Positions 1 to 6,639 of a DNA stretch of 11,492 bases are shown here, in pieces. The notes below the pieces were generated by a model. That model made no database searches, was not told where the DNA came from, and saw only the letters and a program-made list of their open reading frames with translations. Position 1 is the first letter of the stretch; each line of letters opens with the position of its first letter. The translations under genes and the position numbers were made by a program. Location: positions 1 to 11,492 of the forward strand of contig DMWU01000182.1 in NCBI GenBank assembly GCA_003483125.1. Reading direction: 5' to 3'. The stretch is from Erythrobacter sp. (lineage in GTDB: Bacteria; Pseudomonadota; Alphaproteobacteria; Sphingomonadales; Sphingomonadaceae).

Positions 1-317
1 TCTACGTCGCGAAGCGCTTCCTTGACGTGGCTGCCCCCCTCGGCGTTGATTGGCGCCGCAAGGTCTTTGGCCGTCTCGCGGATAAGGGCCGCCCCCTTGC
101 GCAGCACGGCCTCGCGCCGGTCTGCAGAAGTGGCGCGCCACGCCTTGAAGCCGCGACTTGCCGCCTCCAGTGCATTATCCAGATCCGTCGGCGTTGCCTT
201 GGGAAGGCTGGCAAAGGCTTCGCCAGTCGACGGATCAAGCACATCGATAGTTTCGCGGCCTGAAGCGTCCAGGCTTTCGCCTGCGACAAGCAGATTCAGC
301 GAGGGATAATTGCTCAT
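1..317 (-). CDS. Aldehyde dehydrogenase, N-terminal part (runs off left edge)
   Basis: The first 105 codons of a longer gene are visible and remain open to the window edge. The translation starts MSNYPSLNLLVAGE and continues with IDVLDPSTGEAFASLPKA, DLDNALEAA and FKAWRATSADRR. This is the usual N-terminus of NAD(P)-dependent aldehyde dehydrogenases of the succinate-semialdehyde dehydrogenase type (DPxTGE motif, then an A-x-x-GF-x-x-W helix). Such enzymes oxidise aldehydes to carboxylic acids in the cytoplasm. The Rossmann domain and catalytic Cys/Glu lie outside the window, so substrate class is open. The ATG at 317 follows AAAGG at a suitable distance. The gene lies 56 bp behind the FnrL-like gene on the same strand, so co-transcription is possible. 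Where most relatives have E-Q-G-K-P, this protein has E-G-G-S-H near residue 93. Confidence 0.85.
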   Translation of the reverse strand, partial: MSNYPSLNLLVAGESLDASGRETIDVLDPSTGEAFASLPKATPTDLDNALEAASRGFKAWRATSADRREAVLRKGAALIRETAKDLAAPINAEGGSHVKEALRDV

Positions 318-357
318 TACATACCTTTCCAAGAGCTAGTACGATTTAGAGATTTTG

Positions 358-369
358 GCCTACATAGGC
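358..369. repeat. Short inverted repeat in the regulator-aldehyde dehydrogenase gap
   Basis: GCCTACATAGGC has arms of 5 bp (GCCTA/TAGGC) around CA. It sits a few bases behind the stop codon of the FnrL-like gene and about 40 bp ahead of the aldehyde dehydrogenase start. It could be an operator for the downstream gene or a weak 3' hairpin. It has no T-run, so a terminator is unlikely. Seen directly; any function is a guess. Confidence 0.3.
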
Positions 370-373
370 GAAA

Positions 374-1099
374 TCAGGCAGCGATATCTTCCAACGCCAC
401 GCGATCCTGGATTACCACTTCCCGCCTAGTAGGAAGATCGATCAGGCCATCTCTCTTTAGCTTCGTCAGCTGGCGGCTGACCGTCTCAATCATAAGGCCA
501 AGGATGTCAGCGATCTGCTGCCGGGTTAGCGGCAGCTTGAAACTGTTCGGCCTGCGATCAAAGTCGATATTGCAACCCGAAGGTGCAAGCCGATCGGCAG
601 ATTCTAGCAGGAAACTGGCGATCTTCTGCTCGGCATTCATACGGCCCAAGAACAGCATCCATTTTCGGGTCCGATCAAGCTCCGTCAGCGTCCTTTCCAG
701 GAGCTTGTGCTCAAGCCGCGGGTGTTCGCGCGCAAACCTGTCAAAGTCACTGCGGTCAAAGACACAGATGTGGCAATCGGTCAGCGCTTCAACTCCAAAG
801 GGTGCGGTTTTGCCAAATGGACGACCCATAAAGTCAGCCGGGAAAGCAAGCCCTAGGATTTGCTCTTTCCCTTCTGAGGTATTTGTCGATAGCTTGAGAA
901 TTCCTTCAATCACATTGGCGACCAATACGGTGTCATCGCCTTCCCACATCAACTGCTCGCCTGCCACCATGCGCCTCCGCCTACCGATTTGGCCAAGCTG
1001 ATCAATTTCGTCGCGTTCAAGACCGGCGCAAATAGCGCGATTGCGTATCGCGCAATTCTCGCAATAGTTTTCAGGCTTGCTTGGCGCGCTCAGGGTCAT
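374..1099 (-). CDS. FnrL-like Crp/Fnr-family oxygen-sensing transcription regulator
   Basis: Predicted cytoplasmic transcription factor of the FNR branch, which senses O2 through a [4Fe-4S] cluster. Numbering from an upstream TTG at 1138 (254 residues), the N-terminus has C26-x2-C29-x7-C37, matching the FnrL-type cysteine spacing. C122 and C125 lie in ALTDCHICVF, where E. coli FNR has its fourth ligand, C122; C125 aligns best. A cyclic-nucleotide-like beta-roll follows (about 55-135), then a dimer helix (about 140-170), then a C-terminal helix-turn-helix with E-T-V-S-R in the recognition helix. This E-x-x-S-R reads TTGAT half sites in FNR. The start is uncertain. The TTG leaves only about 10 bases after a terminator, so I prefer the ATG at 1099 (241 residues, close to FnrL length). 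Neither start has a strong ribosome binding site. An exact FNR box occurs upstream of the preceding receptor gene at 4358-4371. Confidence 0.9.
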   Translation of the reverse strand: MTLSAPSKPENYCENCAIRNRAICAGLERDEIDQLGQIGRRRRMVAGEQLMWEGDDTVLVANVIEGILKLSTNTSEGKEQILGLAFPADFMGRPFGKTAPFGVEALTDCHICVFDRSDFDRFAREHPRLEHKLLERTLTELDRTRKWMLFLGRMNAEQKIASFLLESADRLAPSGCNIDFDRRPNSFKLPLTRQQIADILGLMIETVSRQLTKLKRDGLIDLPTRREVVIQDRVALEDIAA

Positions 1100-1148
1100 G
1101 CTTTGGCATAGGTTGGCGCTTACTGCACTGCAAGCCAATTTGATCTAT

Positions 1149-1186
1149 TCGAAAAAGAGAAAGGGCGACCCGAAAGCCGCCCTTTC
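1149..1186 (-). terminator. Rho-independent terminator of the TonB receptor gene
   Basis: On the minus strand a perfect 9-bp stem, GAAAGGGCG pairing with CGCCCTTTC (1178-1186 and 1159-1167), encloses a 10-base loop. It is followed by TCTTTTTC. It starts 23 bases after the receptor stop codon at 1210 and ends just before the FnrL-like gene. The regulator therefore probably has its own promoter or depends on readthrough. The minus orientation follows from the T-run lying only on that side. Confidence 0.85.
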
Positions 1187-1209
1187 AAATTGCTTTTGGT
1201 TTCCGAAGC

Positions 1210-4098
1210 TTAGAAGCTTGCACCCACAGCTATGCCGTAGCGCCTCGGATCAAGAGTAAATATGTTTGTGAATAGGCCCGACGAGGCATCGGTCACATAA
1301 AGTCCTGTTATTGAGTCGCTGTCGAAGATATTTTGAACAAAGCCTCGAATGAACCAACGACCGTCGGCCGAATTAAGCTGGATTTGCGCATTAGCCTGCA
1401 CAAATGGCTCGAGACGATTTACGGCTCCATTGAAAATATTACCATACTGCTCGCCAGTAAGGGCAATATCAAAACGAGGGACCAAGGTCATCCCACTATC
1501 GAATTCATGCGTGTACTGGATGCCGGCAGATGCTTTCATCTCAGGTGCCTGAGGAAGCTTATTGCCCTTCAAGTTTACTTGGACGCCAGGGCTAAGAACC
1601 TGGATACCACCGAAAGCCCCACCGATCGCGGCAGCTTGTGCATCCAGCACAGAACAGATGCTAAAGGCACCGGCAGAAGCAATATTGCCGTCTGATGGGA
1701 ATTCAGTCACGCCTTGCAATCCAAGGCTGGGATTGATTGCATTTACGAATGCATCCGGTCCGCCAGGCGCATTGCCAGTAACTGCGCAAAGCGATCCATT
1801 GGTGATATCTTTTATGATAACGGCATTCGCATCACCACCGCCAGGATCGCGCGGATTTGAGAAGAGCTGATCACCCGAAACTTCCGCATTGAGGTAACTG
1901 AAATTCATATTGATCAGCCAATTATCGTCCGGCCTGATCAGTGTTTCAAGTTCGAGGCCCCAAATATTGGCATCCACTGTATCATTTACAGAAGTTCGCG
2001 CGATAATTCGGCTAAGCTGCAAGTCCTTGTATTTATAATAGAAGGCTGTTGCATTGACCTGCAAGGCACCGTCCATAAAGGTGTTCTTTGAGCCAATCTC
2101 AAATGCATCAATGGTCTCTGGTCCGAAGCTATCCGGAACAGCGAATATCGGCTGCAATGGAGGGTTTATACCGCCTGATTTATAGCCGCGCGAATAAGAG
2201 GCATAGAGCAAATTATCGGGTGTGATTTGATAATCCACGACGAAGCGCCCTGTGATTTCGTCAAAGCCGACGTTGCGCTCTTGAATTGGCTGAATACCAT
2301 CTGTGCTCGGATCGGCGTCGAAGCCAACAGCAAAAGGCGAAGCAAACGGATCGCCATCATTGCTGTATGGGTTAAGGAAGCTAGCCAGAGTCGATCTGGC
2401 CCGAACTTCCTTCTTATCATTGTTGTAGCGCAAGCCCGCCGTTATTTTCACACGGTCAGAAAGTTCGTAATAGGCCTCGCCAAAAATACCGTAGCTCTCA
2501 AGGCTAAAGTCGAGCGTGTTATTTCGGAAGAAAGATGTCGCCAAATAGCTGGGCGGCAATTCGAGTCCCAGCGAAGTGAATGATCCGAGAACGCCAGTAA
2601 TATAGTCGATCGGAAAGGCGCTCACGAAATAGCTTCCCTCCTTCGTTTTACCATCGGCATAAATACCACCGAGAAGGAAATTGAAGGGACCGTCGAAATC
2701 CGAGCTTACAATGCCTTCAATCGACCATGATCGTCCATTAGAATTAGAGCGGTCAAATTGGGTGCCATTTGGCGTACAAAGAGAAAATCCTTCAAATGCA
2801 CCCCTGTTATCCAGCCTGGTATCAGAAGTACAAAGATTTCCACTCGAATCGAACAACGCTTCCTGAATTGGCTGGAAGTAAGCGGCAACATTAGGGCCTA
2901 CAGCCAAGGGGTTCGAAAAGAAGGCCAGCGTCCCAAATGCTACCGCAGCATTGGGTATGTCGGCGATGCCCTGGTTGTAATCCTGCCGCGAGTCTACCGA
3001 AACTTCCTGATAGGTGCCCGTCACGCCAAGTTGGATCGAACCAAAATTATGCTCGATATGAGCCTGCAGCTGCAGCTCATCGGTGTAATATTCTGGCGTA
3101 AACTCTGTACGTATCTTACGTACATCATTGGGCTCATCAAAATTGGCATAGCCATCAGTGCCATAAAGGCTGTTAAGGCCAAAAGTGGATGGGATCCCAT
3201 TGATCGCCAGGAATTCTGACGAGCCAAGCACACCTGTAAAAGTCGAATTGGCATTTAACTTGTCGAAATCGCGCCTGGCGTTCAGACAACCCAAAACGCC
3301 GGTTGGATCACGCTGACACTGCTGCTTCTGGATACGCGCACGATTATCGTCCTCTTCGAAGTAATAGGCCATGAGATCGATCGTCGTATCAGGGCCTGGT
3401 TCGAACCTGAGAGAGCCGCGGATCGCAAACATATCACGATCATCGAAGTCCGTACCGAGGGCTAGGTTTTCCGTATATCCATCGCGTTTAAGGTAAAATC
3501 CAGCAATTCGCGCACCAATCGAATCACCGATTGGTACATTGATCACCCCCTTGGCCTTCATGCTGTTATAACTACCGTATTCAAATTCAGCCCTTCCGCC
3601 AAAACCTGAAAGATCGGGCTTTGCTGTAACAACGTTAACCACACCTGATGTTGCGTTACGGCCAAACAGAGTGCCTTGCGGTCCGCGCAACACCTCGATC
3701 CGTTCAAGGTCAAAATATTCTGTTTCGAACAAGCGGGTGCCAAACAGTGGCGCGGAATTGAGATGTATCGCCGTCGCACTATCACAACTTTGGCCAACGC
3801 AAAGGTCGCCGATGCCGCGAATCGTAAAACTCGATGCCGTGAAATTGCTCTTCGTGAACGACACGTTTGGAAGCGTTAATTGGAGATCGCTAGCATTCTC
3901 AATTTGTTGCGCTTCAAGCGCCTCTGCATCGAATGCACTAACCGCAATCGGAACCTCTTGCAGGCTTTGCGCCTGACGTTGCGCGGTAACGATAATTACA
4001 GTTTCTGTATCATCATCCGATCCTGCATCTTGCGCATAGGCGGGAACCGCCATTGACCCAACGCAGATTCCAGACAGCAACAATGTCTTGAGCTTCAT
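1210..4098 (-). CDS. TonB-dependent outer-membrane receptor
   Basis: A 962-residue energy-coupled importer of the outer membrane, of the large type common in sphingomonads. Residues 1-22 are a signal peptide cut after A-Y-A. A TonB box (TVIIVTAQR, 33-41) follows, then the plug domain (about 48-160) with FTIRGIGD and the conserved VLRGPQGTLFGRNATSG segment (136-152). The rest is a 22-strand barrel ending in a terminal Phe (YGIAVGASF), as the BAM assembly signal requires. It has eight Cys outside the signal peptide in four close pairs (C100/C105 and three pairs in predicted outer loops), which suggests disulfide-pinned loops. The start at 4098 has a strong GGGAGAGGA site at 4102-4110. The gene lies between a carotenoid-oxygenase-family enzyme and an FnrL-like regulator, followed by a terminator. 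The substrate is unknown; the catabolic neighbours argue for a hydrophobic or aromatic compound rather than iron, but this is inference. Confidence 0.95.
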   Translation of the reverse strand: MKLKTLLLSGICVGSMAVPAYAQDAGSDDDTETVIIVTAQRQAQSLQEVPIAVSAFDAEALEAQQIENASDLQLTLPNVSFTKSNFTASSFTIRGIGDLCVGQSCDSATAIHLNSAPLFGTRLFETEYFDLERIEVLRGPQGTLFGRNATSGVVNVVTAKPDLSGFGGRAEFEYGSYNSMKAKGVINVPIGDSIGARIAGFYLKRDGYTENLALGTDFDDRDMFAIRGSLRFEPGPDTTIDLMAYYFEEDDNRARIQKQQCQRDPTGVLGCLNARRDFDKLNANSTFTGVLGSSEFLAINGIPSTFGLNSLYGTDGYANFDEPNDVRKIRTEFTPEYYTDELQLQAHIEHNFGSIQLGVTGTYQEVSVDSRQDYNQGIADIPNAAVAFGTLAFFSNPLAVGPNVAAYFQPIQEALFDSSGNLCTSDTRLDNRGAFEGFSLCTPNGTQFDRSNSNGRSWSIEGIVSSDFDGPFNFLLGGIYADGKTKEGSYFVSAFPIDYITGVLGSFTSLGLELPPSYLATSFFRNNTLDFSLESYGIFGEAYYELSDRVKITAGLRYNNDKKEVRARSTLASFLNPYSNDGDPFASPFAVGFDADPSTDGIQPIQERNVGFDEITGRFVVDYQITPDNLLYASYSRGYKSGGINPPLQPIFAVPDSFGPETIDAFEIGSKNTFMDGALQVNATAFYYKYKDLQLSRIIARTSVNDTVDANIWGLELETLIRPDDNWLINMNFSYLNAEVSGDQLFSNPRDPGGGDANAVIIKDITNGSLCAVTGNAPGGPDAFVNAINPSLGLQGVTEFPSDGNIASAGAFSICSVLDAQAAAIGGAFGGIQVLSPGVQVNLKGNKLPQAPEMKASAGIQYTHEFDSGMTLVPRFDIALTGEQYGNIFNGAVNRLEPFVQANAQIQLNSADGRWFIRGFVQNIFDSDSITGLYVTDASSGLFTNIFTLDPRRYGIAVGASF

Positions 4099-4101
4099 TT
4101 A

Positions 4102-4110
4102 TCCTCTCCC
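4102..4110 (-). promoter_or_regulatory. Ribosome binding site of the TonB receptor
   Basis: GGGAGAGGA on the minus strand ends 3 bases before the ATG at 4098, with its GGAG core about 7 bases away. It is strong enough to fix the receptor start. Confidence 0.75.
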
Positions 4111-4117
4111 ATCCCAG

Positions 4118-4131
4118 GCCACTTTTGTGGC
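4118..4131 (-). promoter_or_regulatory. Leader hairpin next to the receptor ribosome binding site
   Basis: On the minus strand GCCAC-AAAA-GTGGC forms a perfect 5-bp stem with a 4-base loop, 7 bases upstream of the Shine-Dalgarno sequence. It could stabilise the mRNA end or affect ribosome access. There is no T-run, so it is not a terminator. Function is a guess. Confidence 0.35.
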
Positions 4132-4242
4132 TTTGATCCGTTTGTATCCTATGTTGGAGCAGTAAGCAAAATCCATTCGCTTAATTGAGAGCCAAGATCG
4201 GGCGCCTCAATCCCATTCCAACAAATACCGTTCGCTGGATAA

Positions 4243-4268
4243 TGACGTATTGTCAACTGATTGACGTA
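4243..4268. repeat. Direct repeat plus inverted repeat, candidate operator
   Basis: TGACGTA occurs at 4243-4249 and again at 4262-4268 (19 bp apart). Between them, GTCAA (4252-4256) and TTGAC (4261-4265) form a perfect inverted repeat with 4-bp spacing. It lies about 150 bp upstream of the receptor start, in a non-coding gap. I do not recognise the motif as a known operator. Confidence 0.4.
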
Positions 4269-4357
4269 GGGGAAACCGATAGTTTCAGACCATCGCAGGA
4301 TCATGGTGTTGCCAGTATGCCACTAATGAAGACGAATTCTCGCGATGCAGAGCGAAA

Positions 4358-4371
4358 TTGATGTCGATCAA
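4358..4371 (-). promoter_or_regulatory. Exact FNR-box operator (TTGAT-N4-ATCAA)
   Basis: TTGATGTCGATCAA matches the FNR/FnrL consensus at all ten fixed positions. By base-count arithmetic, a specific 10-base pattern is expected about 0.01 times in a window this long. It lies in non-coding DNA upstream of the TonB receptor; the only gene reading away from it is the receptor, 260 bp downstream. A class II promoter would place the -10 near 4335-4330, where the sequence is a poor match. A weak CATACT lies further downstream, near 4320-4315. So activation and repression are both open. Confidence 0.75.
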
Positions 4372-4391
4372 GACGTCGGAAATGTTGGTGA

Positions 4392-4415
4392 AAACTTGCA
4401 ACCGATTACAAGTTT
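4392..4415 (-). terminator. Weak hairpin overlapping the carotenoid oxygenase stop codon
   Basis: On the minus strand AAACTTG and CAAGTTT form a 7-bp AT-rich stem with a 10-base loop, and the 3' side runs into TTTTC. The stem begins within the stop codon at 4414-4416. It may be a weak terminator separating this gene from the FNR-box region. Confidence 0.35.
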
Positions 4416-5910
4416 AAGCTGCGAGAACGCCGTTCGGGGACATCCCGATATCATCGCCATTTGCCCAGGTTGAATGCGTACCCGAACAAATTCGTTCTGG
4501 TAGGATTATGCGGCAGACTGGCCCCGCTTCGATATCCTTGGCGTCGAGGATTATGCACTCGGAAGTGTCTGCATTCACATCAGAAATGTATGAGATTATA
4601 TAGCCGTCATCCTCGTCCTTCGCGCCGATGCGCGGAACAAATGGGCTCTCGCTCGCATAGCGCCCCTTACCCAACTCGTATGACCAGCTTTCGCCAGTTT
4701 CGAGGTCGTGCTTCACGACGCCTTTGAACAGGAACCAATAGGGTTCGGGGATAGCGCTGTAGCAATAACGATATTTCCGACCGGCATATTTCTGGTTGAT
4801 CATCCCGAATTCGAGGATGCGGTCATCCAGCCGCTCTTCCTTGGTCTCGCCGGTCTTCATGTTGAAGCGCCAGCGATGCAGCTTGGGCTTCATTAGCTCT
4901 TGCGAGAGATAGGCCATCATGCGCTCTAGTCCCTCTGGAGCGTCAGGATGGCTCTTGGGCTGCGGCTCTTCCTGGAAATAGCCGTCGAGGATAATCTCGT
5001 CGACCTCCTCATAGGCGTTGACCCAGTGCAAGGTGTAAGTCGGCTCGGCCTCGAACCAGCGGATCTCCTCTGGCTGGCCATAGCGCGGGATAATCGCAAA
5101 ACGCGTAGGCATGTCGCGATGGAATTCCACTGCATGAACATTGCGCTCAAGCAGCTCCGCATTCCAGAACAAGGGCATGTCGTTGAGAATGGAATAGTTC
5201 TCTGTAAAGCACATGTCGTGCGGCAGGCGCGGCCCGGGCAATGGAATTGGCACGTAATGCTTCAGCCGATTGTCAGGGCCTACAACTCCGTAGTGCATGT
5301 AGGGAGCGTGCTTCGAGTAATTGAAGAACATCAGTTCCCCGGTCGCCTCGTCCAGCTTGGCGTGGGCGGAAATTCCGTCCAGCGGCACCCAGCCCTCTGT
5401 ACCAAACTGCTCCATTGTAAAAGGATCAAGTCGGTAGCCCTCGCCGCACTGGTAGAAGGTCGACAGGATCTTGCCTGCATGCACCACCACATCGGTTGAA
5501 GAGCTGTCTTTCAGCCACTCCTGAGCGCCCCAACCGTGCCGGGTGGACTTATGCGGTGGCTCCATCAGCCCCGCCCAAAGCGAATGGCCAGCCTCTTTCT
5601 CCGCCTCAAAGCCCTTCGTACGCACGAAGCGGCTGCGATAGCTCGCCTTACCATTATTGAAGCTTATTGAATGGATGAACCCATCGCCATCGAACGGATG
5701 GTAGCGACCGATCGGTTCGTGAACCTGGTTTTCACCCGTGCGAACATACACACCATCGATATCGGTCGGAATTTCGCCAATGACTTCAGCATCGCCGGAT
5801 TCGTAGGTCGCATTCCATTCATTGAATGTCGGCCGCCATGCGCCCTGCATATAGGGATGGTCGAACGACTGGATCGTTGACTTGACGGTCTCGGCCAATT
5901 CGGCTGGCAT
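4414..5910 (-). CDS. Carotenoid oxygenase / lignostilbene dioxygenase family enzyme (RPE65 family)
   Basis: A 498-residue non-heme iron dioxygenase of the family that cleaves C=C bonds in carotenoids, apocarotenoids, stilbenes and phenylpropenes. Four His expected to hold Fe(II) are visible: H183 (SAHAKLD), H231 (LPHDMCF), H295 (TLHWVNAYEE) and H479 (SGTHSTW). Family signatures FDGDGFIH (73-80) and ESPFVPR (421-427, with a second-shell Glu) are also present. The seven-bladed propeller fold is implied by length and motif spacing. There is no signal peptide, so it is cytoplasmic. The ATG at 5910 has GGGAG 6 bases upstream. The family spans many substrates. The GTHSTW ending and the aromatic-catabolism neighbours fit the lignostilbene-type branch better than true carotenoid cleavage, but the sequence alone does not decide. 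It may be a phenolic-alkene or terpenoid-cleaving enzyme. Confidence 0.92.
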   Translation of the reverse strand: MPAELAETVKSTIQSFDHPYMQGAWRPTFNEWNATYESGDAEVIGEIPTDIDGVYVRTGENQVHEPIGRYHPFDGDGFIHSISFNNGKASYRSRFVRTKGFEAEKEAGHSLWAGLMEPPHKSTRHGWGAQEWLKDSSSTDVVVHAGKILSTFYQCGEGYRLDPFTMEQFGTEGWVPLDGISAHAKLDEATGELMFFNYSKHAPYMHYGVVGPDNRLKHYVPIPLPGPRLPHDMCFTENYSILNDMPLFWNAELLERNVHAVEFHRDMPTRFAIIPRYGQPEEIRWFEAEPTYTLHWVNAYEEVDEIILDGYFQEEPQPKSHPDAPEGLERMMAYLSQELMKPKLHRWRFNMKTGETKEERLDDRILEFGMINQKYAGRKYRYCYSAIPEPYWFLFKGVVKHDLETGESWSYELGKGRYASESPFVPRIGAKDEDDGYIISYISDVNADTSECIILDAKDIEAGPVCRIILPERICSGTHSTWANGDDIGMSPNGVLAA

Positions 5911-5948
5911 CGCATGCTCCCAATAATCCGACTGTCTGGCAGCCCGAC

Positions 5949-5977
5949 ATTAAAGCTATCAAAGCGCTTTTTAGCGC
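5949..5977 (-). promoter_or_regulatory. Candidate promoter/operator of the carotenoid oxygenase gene
   Basis: On the minus strand a perfect inverted repeat, GCGCT-AAAA-AGCGC (5977-5964), lies 9 bases upstream of TTTAAT (5954-5949), which matches the -10 consensus at 5 of 6 positions. A transcript would start near 5942 and have a leader of about 30 bases. No good -35 exists at normal spacing, so an activator may be needed. The repeat sits where the -35 and spacer would be. Confidence 0.35.
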
Positions 5978-6042
5978 GATTTGCAACATACACGCCCGCC
6001 AAGTGGCGCTAGTTGCTTAGAGCGAACAGCAATACGATGTTG

Positions 6043-6072
6043 CGGGCGGCAGCATGAGGACCCTGCCGCCCG
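6043..6072 (-). terminator. GC-rich hairpin behind the OmpW-like relic
   Basis: CGGGCGGCAG (6043-6052) and CTGCCGCCCG (6063-6072) form a perfect 10-bp stem with a 10-base loop. On the minus strand it begins 7 bases after the stop codon of the relic, the usual place for a terminator. The T-run expected on that side is missing (CAACATCG follows), so it may be a weak or decayed terminator or a bidirectional one. Confidence 0.55.
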
Positions 6073-6079
6073 TTTGGGA

Positions 6080-6163
6080 TCAGAAACGGAAACCTAAGCC
6101 CGCACTGATCACCCAAGGATCAATGTCGTGCACGGTTTGAATGGCCACAGTATCGCCAGCAAA
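6080..6163 (-). pseudogene. C-terminal relic of an OmpW-like outer-membrane protein
   Basis: On the minus strand 27 open codons before the stop at 6080-6082 encode GDTVAIQTVHDIDPWV followed by ISAGLGFRF. The pattern (D-x-x-I/L-D-P-W-V, then G-L-G-F-R-F at the very end) is the last beta-strand region of OmpW-family barrels, which end in Y/F-R-F. An in-frame TAA at 6164-6166 closes the frame upstream, and no start codon or signal peptide is present. The channel gene ends only 32 bp further upstream. The remainder of the barrel is therefore absent and this looks like a deletion scar. The hairpin directly behind it would be its old terminator. The family call rests on this short tail, so another small barrel family is possible. 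Confidence 0.5.
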
Positions 6164-6198
6164 TTACCGTTCCAGTCTGATGGGCGGATCCAGCAGCA

Positions 6199-6639
6199 TC
6201 AGTCGGGAAGGCTATCGCGCCACAAGCGCTCCATCGTTAGATAGGTGAAAGACGCGCTCCAGGTGATGAGCACCAGCCCTGCCAGTGCCTCCACCCCGGC
6301 AACTAATCGTATCGCACCTTCGGGCACGATATCCCCAATTCCCAGCGTCGTGTAAGTAGCTATAGAGAAATAGAAGAAATCGCCGGGTGTCGATGTATGC
6401 GCGCCTACCAACTCACCTAGCCCCATGGGCATCATGATCCGAAAGGCCACAGCAAACAGAATAATCTCTATGATATGGGCCATGAATATGATCGCCATGA
6501 TCATCATCATCGATTGACGGGTATTCGCATGCAGACGTGCAACAAAGGTTGCGCCCCGCCGTAGAGCCTTGAAATGCACGAATACGCACATAGCAACGAG
6601 CAGAACCGAAATTAGCACGCCAGCCAGAGTCTGATTCAT
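6199..6639 (-). CDS. Small two-pore-helix K+-channel-like membrane protein (Ion_trans_2 type)
   Basis: A 146-residue inner-membrane protein. Hydrophobic segments lie at about 5-23, 44-66 and 110-134. Between the last two is a pore loop with the filter T98-L-G-I-G-D103 inside YTTLGIGDIVPEG, the T-x-G-x-G-D signature of potassium channels. It would work as a tetramer. No regulatory RCK or cyclic-nucleotide domain is attached. The filter has Ile where most K+ channels have Tyr or Phe. The ATG at 6639 has only a weak purine-rich stretch ahead. It diverges from the SDR operon at 6904 and is followed at once by the OmpW-like relic. A link to the catabolic genes is not evident; it may be a bystander. 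Confidence 0.82.
   Translation of the reverse strand: MNQTLAGVLISVLLVAMCVFVHFKALRRGATFVARLHANTRQSMMMIMAIIFMAHIIEIILFAVAFRIMMPMGLGELVGAHTSTPGDFFYFSIATYTTLGIGDIVPEGAIRLVAGVEALAGLVLITWSASFTYLTMERLWRDSLPD

Larger units (their letters stand above)
4099..4413. other. 315-bp non-coding regulatory gap ahead of the TonB receptor
   Basis: No credible gene lies here. On the minus strand, in order, it holds a weak hairpin after the carotenoid oxygenase, an exact FNR box, a cluster of short repeats at 4243-4268, and a hairpin just upstream of the receptor ribosome binding site. Apart from the FNR box I could not find a convincing -35/-10 pair. An exact TTGACA occurs at 4256-4251 on the minus strand, but no good -10 sits at 16-18 bp from it. 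Confidence 0.7.

Noticed and set aside
22..309. Plus-strand open frame opposite the aldehyde dehydrogenase start
   Set aside because: The minus-strand frame matches a known family; this one does not.
1099..1138. TTG at 1138 as the regulator start
   Set aside because: It lies about 10 bases from a terminator, has no ribosome binding site and would add 13 residues not expected for the family; the ATG at 1099 is preferred, though not proven.
4228..4256. TTGACA on the minus strand as a sigma-70 promoter for the receptor
   Set aside because: The -35 is perfect but at 16-18 bp the -10 position reads GAACGG-like sequence; TATTTG lies 23 bp away, too far.
4948..5499. Plus-strand 183-codon open frame opposite the carotenoid oxygenase
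   Set aside because: It is antisense to a gene with clear catalytic motifs and shows no recognisable domain; it is a by-product of codon bias.
6106..6122. TGATC-N7-GATCA inverted repeat as an operator
   Set aside because: The spacing does not fit FNR, and the bases encode the I-D-P-W-V-I tail of the OmpW-like relic, which explains them.
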